From positions 62,525-79,864 of the forward strand of contig MU602697.1 in assembly GCA_025201865.1 (NCBI GenBank): a stretch of 17,340 bases of DNA, in the 5' to 3' direction. This DNA is from Ramicandelaber brevisporus (lineage: Eukaryota; Kickxellomycota; Ramicandelaberales; Ramicandelaberaceae). Position 1 is the stretch's first letter. Each line of letters opens with the position of its first letter. The translations under genes were made by a program, and so were the position numbers. The notes beneath the pieces are model-generated. The model was not told the DNA's origin. It worked only from the letters and a program-made list of their open reading frames with translations, and searched no databases. Below are positions 1-6,309 of this stretch, piece by piece.

Positions 1-214
1 CGTGGATGGGATGGGGGATGAATGATTCGCCACCTAACTCCGTCCAGTGTGGAACAGCTCTGCGCTGTAAAGTTGATCATACAGAACAGGCAGTTCATAC
101 AGGCAGCCAGCCAGTGATAACTAGAGAAGACGAGTCTGCGGGAGAGTGAACGAGTGAGTGAATGTGTGTGTTGCAGAATTGATGACGATGACAGCGGAGA
201 AATGCAAAAGAACA
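1..214. other. left-edge stretch, no gene seen
   Basis: No protein or RNA gene is recognisable before the tRNA. The stretch holds a G-rich start and a degenerate four-base periodic run (GAGT/GAAC/GAGT units) around 144-163, of the same type as runs found near other genes in the window. It may be the 3' flank of the tRNA plus part of a neighbour lying outside the window. Confidence 0.5.
206..209 (-). terminator. RNA polymerase III T-run terminator
   Basis: Four T residues on the minus strand lie six bases past the 3' end of the tRNA-Thr gene. A run of four or more T is the usual Pol III stop signal in eukaryotes. Four is the minimum, so termination may be leaky. Confidence 0.6.
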
Positions 215-287
215 TGCCTTCTGCCAGAATCGAACTGGCGACCTTCTGCTTACTAGGCAGACGCTCTGCCAACTGAGCCAAGAAGGC
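215..287 (-). tRNA. tRNA-Thr (anticodon AGU), intronless
   Basis: The minus strand folds into a full 73-base cloverleaf. The acceptor arms are GCCTTCT and AGAAGGC (seven pairs). The D stem is GCTC/GAGC with loop AGTTGGCA. The anticodon stem is TCTGC/GCAGA with loop CTAGTAA, so positions 34-36 are AGT. The variable loop has five bases. The T stem is GCCAG/CTGGC with loop TTCGATT, followed by discriminator A. The anticodon AGT (A34 normally edited to inosine) reads ACU/ACC/ACA threonine codons. CCA is not encoded, as expected for a eukaryote. There is no intron at 37/38. A Pol III T-run follows. The Thr identity rests on the anticodon. Confidence 0.96.
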
Positions 288-426
288 AAGATTATGTTCA
301 TTTCCCACGCTTCCCTCGTCCATTCTCCATTCTCCAATCTCATCTCATCTCATCAAATAATATCATTCCTATCATCTTCATCATAATAATGAATACCTAA
401 AAGTGCTCAAACATTAATTTGAATTA

Positions 427-2049
427 TTAAACTTTAACATATGAATGGATACCTTCCTGCATCATGAACCGAACGTACATCTTCGTGGGGCTGATCACAT
501 AAACTATAATCGGCACCAAATCACCAGGATCGATTCCAAACAATCGATGGCCGCTAGACTGGTAATAGCCGCCATATGTTGTCACAGGCATGTTGTCGAT
601 AGTCTCATCTTCTGTCGTATACGACGAATCTTGCGAGAGAACCTCGTCAATGCGCGACACGAATACAACATGCCGTGCATCAGGCTGCCCTTGTCCGGAG
701 ACTTTGATGCAACTCATGTATGGCCGCTGTTGTGCCGAGTCTTGGTGGACAATAATTCGAACAAATTCACACTGATTCGAATCACTATCGCATGCCCACA
801 ACCCACTCAACGGCACAAGTTGCTCAGTCTCACGATTGCTAGCTGCATCACACTCATCAGTGACAGCGCTCGTCCATGTTTGATCCAATGAAGCCAACTG
901 GGCTGCAGAGGACGACTCTTCTCGCGGTAAGATGAGTCGACGAAATGATGGCTTGCACGGCTCTGGCATCTGATGTGGCAGTCCCATCGTTACCAGAATG
1001 CGAGATCTGTCTGAGAACTGAGATGATTCTGCATGGCAATCTTTTGCACAAGACCAGCGAAACATTGGTGGATCGCCATCGCCATTTGCCATCCCATTGC
1101 TGCTCATGATCTCTTCAACTGCCTCGGCAGCCGAATGATGGGCATCGCGAACGGCCAAGTCAAAGAGTGCATATTCGGATGAAGCGGATGAAGCAGATTC
1201 TGCATCGATAGCGACTTGTCCACCTGCTGTGTTACCATTGCTTGATGAACTAGAGGAAGCTGTGGGACTGACATGCAACTCATCCAGCTCGACTCGGTGC
1301 GACGACGCGTATTCGTACGCGTGTCGCATCAAGCAAACCACCCGTCCAGTATCATTCGTATGGCCCTTATTCTTCTTCTTGTTGTTTGTCTTTGTTCTCA
1401 GATTCTCAAACGAAGGCTCTGGACGCATCAACACCTCAAACAGGCGCACACCAACAATGCTCAACTCAAGTGGTCGATAATGTTCATCCATTACTTCTGA
1501 CCACATCAATTCATTGCCACGGGATGATGGATTGTAAGCATTGACCGGTTTGCACGCTTCTGCAACAATCGATGCACGCTTGAAATCGATTCTGGCGCGA
1601 ACCACTTGCCCGTTTGCTGGAGTATGAGGATCCGTGCGAGTCCACCAGCCGACCAACCATCCGTACTGACTCAGCAATCGACAGTAGAGCGCGCGATATC
1701 CTCGTGTGCCAATTATGCTGTAAATGTACTTGTTTACCACACTGTCGACTGGATTGTTGTTGTTGCTTGGCTTAGCTGTCTTGGATGCACTGCCGTTTAC
1801 GAGTGGCTTCTCGCTGTCTAGATTTGCATCCCAGGCAACGCCATCCAAACTAGTCACGCCTCGTCTAGCACACAGCGGCTTCCAAACGGCCGAGTCGTGC
1901 TCAGGTGCTGCAACCAGTTCTCGAGCAGTTGAGTTGCACTCAGAGAACGAGAGCAGTGACCTGAAGTCGAGGTAGGAGGTGACAAGATACAGCACATCCA
2001 GCGGCAGCGCCTGCAAGACAGTCGGCGGGGATAGCGTCTGCGAGCTCAT
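427..2049 (-). CDS. F-box protein, FBXO31-like (SCF ubiquitin ligase substrate receptor)
   Basis: 540 residues. An F-box lies near residues 12-60 (LPLDVLYLVTSYLDF then the Trp-Lys-Pro-Leu-Cys segment) and should bind Skp1. After a Lys/Asn-rich linker comes YRALYCRLLSQYGWLVGWW (118-136), resembling the segment after the F-box in FBXO31. The last about 125 residues (GLWACD at 416, MSCIKVSG, SGHRLFGIDPGDLVPIIVYV) match the order of motifs in the FBXO31 C-terminal cyclin-D1-binding fold. Family role: substrate recognition for SCF-type ubiquitin ligases in cytosol or nucleus. Residues 210-300 contain poly-Lys/Asn and poly-Ser low complexity and are probably disordered. The longer frame opens at a TTG; the ATG at 2047-2049 is the first, with a purine at -3 and an in-frame stop upstream. 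The substrate is unknown. The F-box is clear; the FBXO31 relationship is from motif order. Confidence 0.8.
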   Translation of the reverse strand: MSSQTLSPPTVLQALPLDVLYLVTSYLDFRSLLSFSECNSTARELVAAPEHDSAVWKPLCARRGVTSLDGVAWDANLDSEKPLVNGSASKTAKPSNNNNPVDSVVNKYIYSIIGTRGYRALYCRLLSQYGWLVGWWTRTDPHTPANGQVVRARIDFKRASIVAEACKPVNAYNPSSRGNELMWSEVMDEHYRPLELSIVGVRLFEVLMRPEPSFENLRTKTNNKKKNKGHTNDTGRVVCLMRHAYEYASSHRVELDELHVSPTASSSSSSNGNTAGGQVAIDAESASSASSEYALFDLAVRDAHHSAAEAVEEIMSSNGMANGDGDPPMFRWSCAKDCHAESSQFSDRSRILVTMGLPHQMPEPCKPSFRRLILPREESSSAAQLASLDQTWTSAVTDECDAASNRETEQLVPLSGLWACDSDSNQCEFVRIIVHQDSAQQRPYMSCIKVSGQGQPDARHVVFVSRIDEVLSQDSSYTTEDETIDNMPVTTYGGYYQSSGHRLFGIDPGDLVPIIVYVISPTKMYVRFMMQEGIHSYVKV

Positions 2050-2074
2050 CTCTAGGCTTACTGACAACTCTATT

Positions 2075-2109
2075 CACTCGCTCGTTCGCTCGCTTGCTCA
2101 CTTGCTCAG
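2075..2109. repeat. degenerate tetranucleotide repeat (CTCG/CTTG/CTCA units)
   Basis: About eight four-base units of the form C-T/T-C/T-G/A follow one another (cact cgct cgtt cgct cgct tgct cact tgct). On the F-box coding strand this reads as GAGC/GAGT/GAAC units, 26-60 bases upstream of the start codon. Similar runs lie near 144-163, 3658-3680 and 8766-8798. Confidence 0.7.
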
Positions 2110-2342
2110 AGAGATTAAGACTGCAAATAAGGGACAGAGCAAAAAGGGGCAGAAGGGACTGCACACAAAGACACAAAGACGCAAACTGCACCACAGAATC
2201 ACTCACTCATATACTTTTCCTTGTCAATCCGACTGACATCGACACATGTCTGTGACTGTCAGTTTAATGAGACATTCTTGGTGGAGATGAGTAATGTACT
2301 GTACAGGGAGTTAAAGAGACTAAAACAAAACAAAAAATATGA

Positions 2343-2366
2343 TGAGAGAATGAGAGAATGAGAGAA
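2343..2366. repeat. three tandem copies of tgagagaa
   Basis: Three perfect 8-base copies end 20 bases past the cystinosin stop codon, so they lie in its 3' untranslated region or just beyond. A related gagaatgagagaatgag word occurs at 3849-3865 in the cystinosin upstream region. Confidence 0.8.
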
Positions 2367-2386
2367 TCTTTCACCGTCCCAGAATG

Positions 2387-3625
2387 TTATGGAGAATTAG
2401 ATTGGCTTGGTGGAGATGCCACAAGCTGTGTCGATGTGATGGAAGTCTGCGGCTGCTGTTCATCTGCATTATTGTCGTCAAGAATGCGATCAAACGAGTG
2501 GTCTTCAATCCGATGCATCCGGTGTCTCTCAACGTCCAGGACTGAGGGTGTATCGATTGTTACATTCGAGCCTGTCGAACGCGTTTCGCTGTTTCCAACA
2601 TCGCCCTGTCGGAACGTTCTCAACAATGGTTCAAACTCGCCAGCATTGCTGTCTGTGCGTCTCAACACTCTCGCTCTTTCGGCATCGGCTGCTTCCAAAA
2701 GCGGATCAGTCCGATCGGTGTACAACACGTAATGCTGGGTAATGAAGATCAAGTCGAACGAGATACTCAACAGACCAAGAGCGAGTTTGATAGCGTTACC
2801 AGCAATACCGCCGTCGCCGCCGCCAGCACGATACGAGTCGAGAAGCAGCTGGCCAATCGAGAGAATGCCACCAGTTGAATCCAGCAGAATGTTATGGATG
2901 CTCCAACCCACAGTTGACTTGGCATTGTAATTGGCATACGCTTGAGGAATATATTTGACAAAAGAGACGATAAACTTGACCAGAGAGAGGAAGTAGATCA
3001 AATCGAGCCACATGCTAGAGCCAGTGTAGGCGGCAATGAGCAGCACAATTGAAGTTCCAGCTGCCAATGCAACAAACTGATCAACCGTCTCTGATTCACC
3101 CGCCAGGCCACCAACTTCCGATGGCTTTGGACGTGCTCTGCCGGCACTGTTTTCACCATCGGGTGAGATATTCTCCAAAAGCGGGGCACTCTCTGAGTCT
3201 GGATTCACGTAATGGCTGTCACTGCTGCTGTTGTTATACCATCTCGCTTGAAGCAAAGTAACCGTTGACAGAATCAAAGCATGCACAGCAAAGAATACAT
3301 CATTCAATTGAACCAGATTTGGCGCATTGTATCCGAATCTTTCGCGGTACTCTTCTTGCACAGTCTCGCTAAAGTAAAACGCGAGTGTATACACTGAGTA
3401 GCAAAAGAACCCGCAAATGTTCAGCACGACAAAGTCTAGCGACAAGCCTTTAGTACTGCGTCGGCGGTAGTTGATGATAACCTGCGGGTAGAAGCTGAAA
3501 GACCATGCAGTGAAATATGCCCAGCCGAGCAGCCAAGACAAGACGCCAAGCCAATCAGGAGACGAGATTGCTGCTGCTCCTGTTGCTGTTGCTGTTGCTG
3601 TTGCTACTGAAGGATAGATTGACAT
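2387..3625 (-). CDS. CTNS: cystinosin, PQ-loop lysosomal/vacuolar cystine-H+ symporter
   Basis: 412 residues with seven predicted membrane segments (about 28-46, 62-86, 108-128, 184-201, 205-226, 243-264, 277-302). Two PQ-loops are visible: SFYPQVIINYRRRSTKGLS (PQ at 47-48) and KYIPQAYANYNAKSTVGWS (PQ at 227-228). LNDVFF (107-112) and NILLDSTGG (245-253) match the conserved segments of animal cystinosin that line the transport path, including its proton-linked acidic residue. Family role: export of cystine from lysosome or vacuole, coupled to protons; the yeast relative is Ers1. The C-terminal tail of about 110 residues is long and lacks the Gly-Tyr-Asp-Gln-Leu sorting signal of animals. Acidic dileucine motifs ESAPLL (145-150, predicted cytosolic loop) and EFEPLL (330-335, tail) could replace it. 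The frame opens at GTG 30 codons earlier; the ATG at 3623-3625 is the first and has G at -3. Confidence 0.93.
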   Translation of the reverse strand: MSIYPSVATATATATGAAAISSPDWLGVLSWLLGWAYFTAWSFSFYPQVIINYRRRSTKGLSLDFVVLNICGFFCYSVYTLAFYFSETVQEEYRERFGYNAPNLVQLNDVFFAVHALILSTVTLLQARWYNNSSSDSHYVNPDSESAPLLENISPDGENSAGRARPKPSEVGGLAGESETVDQFVALAAGTSIVLLIAAYTGSSMWLDLIYFLSLVKFIVSFVKYIPQAYANYNAKSTVGWSIHNILLDSTGGILSIGQLLLDSYRAGGGDGGIAGNAIKLALGLLSISFDLIFITQHYVLYTDRTDPLLEAADAERARVLRRTDSNAGEFEPLLRTFRQGDVGNSETRSTGSNVTIDTPSVLDVERHRMHRIEDHSFDRILDDNNADEQQPQTSITSTQLVASPPSQSNSP

Positions 3626-4137
3626 GGCTGAACTGTTGTTGGTTGTTTGAGATTGTTGTGACGAGTGACGAGTGATGGAGAAAGAGATGCAACAGGGCAA
3701 AGCGACTCTGTCCACTCAAGTTCACGAGGACAAAAAAGACGCGTCAGAAAGAGTGATGTACGAAAAAGAGTATAAAGTTGCGAGGCTGTGATTGTTGCCA
3801 AGGAGAAAGAGGGGTCAGTGCGCTGACAGTCGAGGTTGTTGCTCGGGGGAGAATGAGAGAATGAGGTGAGAGAGGTGAGGCGGCAACAGCGTCATTATAT
3901 AGCCGCATTTGGTCCAATGCTGACAAAAACGATCATCTATTACGCAACCAAATGCATCAAGCCAATCGCACGATCCATCCATTTTAATAGAATGGATCCA
4001 CTCGTTAAAAAGGCACTGTCCGTTTCAGATCGAGGAAGAGGACAGAGCCTTTGATGCGATGATACACGGCATTTGAGGACAATGCTGCCGCGTGGGCTCA
4101 ACAGCGTGACCACATGGCCGTTCGTTCATATTTCTCC

Positions 4138-4177
<40 letters not shown>

Positions 4178-4381
4178 CTCTTTCTTTGTGTACCGACAAA
4201 TTGAATCCGAATATAGCCCGCTTGAGCTACACAAGTCGATATACTTGCAACTCTCACGGATACAAAACTCTACTCTTCTCTGCTTCCCCGAACTTGCAAT
4301 TATTTTTTCTCCCTTTTCTATTCCAAGCACTCTCACCTCCGTCTTGACTTAATCTCCTCTCCCGTAATCTCTTTAGCTCAT
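3626..4381. promoter_or_regulatory. divergent promoter region between cystinosin and the binding protein
   Basis: 756 bases between start codons of divergent genes. The left part (3626-3892) has no ATG on the cystinosin strand although five occur on the other, suggesting a scanned leader of up to 267 bases; it carries gtgacga repeats at 3658-3680. A TATA-like tcattatatag lies at 3892-3902. A 7-bp inverted repeat, gatccat...atggatc, spans 3972-3998. The right part is pyrimidine-rich with a (TC)16 tract and no ATG from 4117 to the gene start. The ATG at 4114 would open a 77-codon upstream frame if transcribed. Confidence 0.5.
4143..4174 (+). repeat. (TC)16 microsatellite
   Basis: Sixteen uninterrupted TC units lie about 210 bases upstream of the start at 4382. 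Pyrimidine tracts upstream of the start are common in fungal promoters and leaders; on the other strand this is a GAGA-type tract. Confidence 0.95.
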
Positions 4382-5986
4382 ATGCGGCTGTCTGCAACTC
4401 CTGCCGTTGCTGCTGCTTGCTTGCTACTAGCTGCAAGCGGCACCAGTGCTATCAATGAGTGCTCCGGTGACAAGAACAAGGATAGTTTCCCTGAAAGAGT
4501 AACCGTGAGCTCTATGAGCAACTCTGGCTTTGCGGTAGAGTACAGAAAGTGGTTCAAATTTGTCTTTAATGAGTTTACCAACGAGAGATATATCCTCTAC
4601 TGTGGCGATACGAAGCCGACTGAAGAAGAATTCAAGGACCTTGCCAAAGAATCCGAAATCAAGTCGTTTATTAAGATTCCTGCTGACAATGTTGCTGCTC
4701 AAGATCCAACCGCTTTGTCGTTCATGGAGGCACTGCAAATCCCACCAGACACTGTCAAATTTGTGCATGATTCAGAGGCAGTTACTGCTGCATATTGGCT
4801 GGCCACACAGAACTCAAAGCTGCCGCCATTGGAGGATGCTACACCCGAACAGAGAGAGAAGTTGGATCTTGTATTTGTCGATGGCAGCAATCCTGGTGAC
4901 ACTGATTTCAAGAAGGGTGTCACATTGTGGCACGACAAAAAGGTCAAGCTGGATCCACTGGTTCGTGCTCAATGGATCAAGTATGTGGCAGTCTTTTTCA
5001 ACGCTGAAACTAAAGCCAATGAGATCTTCAACACAGTTTTTGCCGAGTATAGATGCCACGAGAAGAATCTCTCGAAGCTCAAGAATCGTAAGAAGATTGC
5101 ATGGGTTGCAAAGTCTTCTTCGCAGTTTGAGGTTTATACTGATAAGTACTATGCAGAATTGATGAGAGATGCTGGCTTTGATCCAAAACTTCCAAGTGCT
5201 ACAACCTTTGCTACTGGCGATAACTTGAACAGTGTCATTGGTGACGTTGATTACTTGATTGATAGTACACCTTCTAGTGATGACATTTCAGACTTCCAGC
5301 AATGGCTCACAAAGTTTGGATATGGTAGCTCTGCTCAGTCTTCAAATGTGAATTTCATTGCAAATAAGCAGGTGTGGCGTACAGATAAACGTGTTAATGA
5401 GAAGGGATTTAGTGACTGGGAGCAGGCTGTTGGAGTTAGACCAGATTTGGCATTATTGGATTTGATTGATTTGCAAGGCTTTGGTTACATTAAATCTAAC
5501 ACCAGCAGTGGAAGTGGCAAGGCAAGTCCCGGTTCTGTTGGTTCTAGTGGATATGTGCGTCGTTGGTTGCGTAATTTCTCCAAGGGTGACGATTCTGATA
5601 AAATTACGGGTGAAGATGCCAAAATAAAGCCACTTTTGGCTCAATTCCGTGTCAAGTGCCAGGATCAGGAATTCATTCCTGACAAAGTTGAAGACACTGC
5701 TCAAGATGGTACAAAAAACAACCCAGATACTACAACTGGCGACTCAAAGGACCCCACCAACACTAACATTGATAGCAACACCGGTTCATCAGTGAGCAAA
5801 ACCGTTGGACCGATTGTTGGTGTGATTGTGGCCATTGGTATTATTGCTGGCGTCTTGTTCTACATTCGTCGCCGCAATATCAAGAAACGCCAGGCTGTGG
5901 TTGACATGATCACTCTCCGTGCTAACATGTCCAGTCCAACCAACGAGCAGTACATTGAGTTCCCAGATGAAAACGTGAGACGCTGA
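4382..5986 (+). CDS. type I membrane protein with TroA-like periplasmic-binding ectodomain
   Basis: 534 residues. A signal peptide (1-23) ends TSA. The ectodomain has the order of landmarks of TroA-type (Peripla_BP_2) metal/siderophore/cobalamin receptors: FAVEYRKWFKFVFN (50-63), ILYCG (71-75), FMEALQIPPDTVKFVHD (114-130), the long helix WIKYVAVFFNAETKANEIF (198-216), KKIAWV (237-242), DVDYLIDST (288-296), and KQVWRTD with RPDLALLDLIDL (329-364). A Ser/Gly/Thr-rich linker follows, then a stalk (about 436-473), one membrane helix (475-495) stopped by RRR, and a 39-residue basic cytosolic tail with YIEF (524-527), a Yxx-hydrophobic sorting signal. Cysteines at 27, 74, 225 and 426 could pair. 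Bacterial homologues pass ligand to an ABC importer; no transporter gene is adjacent here. Ligand and role are unknown; a surface receptor or endocytic carrier is inference. The fold is fairly sure. Confidence 0.72.
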   Translation: MRLSATPAVAAACLLLAASGTSAINECSGDKNKDSFPERVTVSSMSNSGFAVEYRKWFKFVFNEFTNERYILYCGDTKPTEEEFKDLAKESEIKSFIKIPADNVAAQDPTALSFMEALQIPPDTVKFVHDSEAVTAAYWLATQNSKLPPLEDATPEQREKLDLVFVDGSNPGDTDFKKGVTLWHDKKVKLDPLVRAQWIKYVAVFFNAETKANEIFNTVFAEYRCHEKNLSKLKNRKKIAWVAKSSSQFEVYTDKYYAELMRDAGFDPKLPSATTFATGDNLNSVIGDVDYLIDSTPSSDDISDFQQWLTKFGYGSSAQSSNVNFIANKQVWRTDKRVNEKGFSDWEQAVGVRPDLALLDLIDLQGFGYIKSNTSSGSGKASPGSVGSSGYVRRWLRNFSKGDDSDKITGEDAKIKPLLAQFRVKCQDQEFIPDKVEDTAQDGTKNNPDTTTGDSKDPTNTNIDSNTGSSVSKTVGPIVGVIVAIGIIAGVLFYIRRRNIKKRQAVVDMITLRANMSSPTNEQYIEFPDENVRR

Positions 5987-6309
5987 TCAGCCTCACTCTC
6001 TCTCAACAACTGACTAACTTAGCATGCATTTCTCTTTTATCCTCTTTTATCCTCTTTTATTCTCGATTTTTGCTCTAAATCATTATTTTTCTCATTGTTT
6101 GAAACCTATCTCTTTTTCTCTTCTCATTCTTAACTCATATCAACCAGTTAAGGAAAGAGTCATTGAACTATAAAGTAAGGTAAAAATAAGAGATTTGGCA
6201 GTAAAGGTAAAGAATGAGTAAAGGGAGTGTAGATGGTTTATTAGGACTGCTTTAGTTATTATTTATTAATTACTATTAATTGTTATTGTTGTTATTGTTG
6301 CTGTTGTTT
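5987..6309. other. convergent intergenic region with U-rich repeat and VMP1 poly(A) signals
   Basis: 323 bases between two stop codons. The left half is the 3' untranslated region of the binding-protein gene, with three 10-base T-rich copies at 6031-6060. The right half is AT-rich. On the minus strand AATAAA occurs at 6262-6267 and 6237-6242, which is 43 and 68 bases past the VMP1 stop, a good distance for polyadenylation signals. No plus-strand AATAAA is visible. Confidence 0.55.
6031..6060 (+). repeat. three tandem 10-base copies of yctcttttat
   Basis: Copies tctcttttat, cctcttttat and cctcttttat follow directly, 45 bases past the stop codon of the binding-protein gene. U-rich tandem copies in a 3' untranslated region could bind RNA-binding proteins or assist 3' processing, but nothing here shows this. 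Confidence 0.85.

Larger units (their letters stand above)
2050..2386. promoter_or_regulatory. intergenic: F-box gene leader/promoter and cystinosin 3' region
   Basis: 337 bases between two minus-strand genes transcribed in the same direction. The 158 bases next to the F-box ATG contain no ATG on the coding strand, as expected for a scanned 5' leader. They include the four-base periodic run at 2075-2109. The left-to-right half beyond about 2210 is A-rich and should hold the cystinosin 3' end; no clear AATAAA is seen on the minus strand. Confidence 0.45.

Noticed and set aside
445-891. 148-codon plus-strand frame opposite the F-box gene
   Set aside because: It is a shadow of the conserved minus-strand coding region with no family resemblance.
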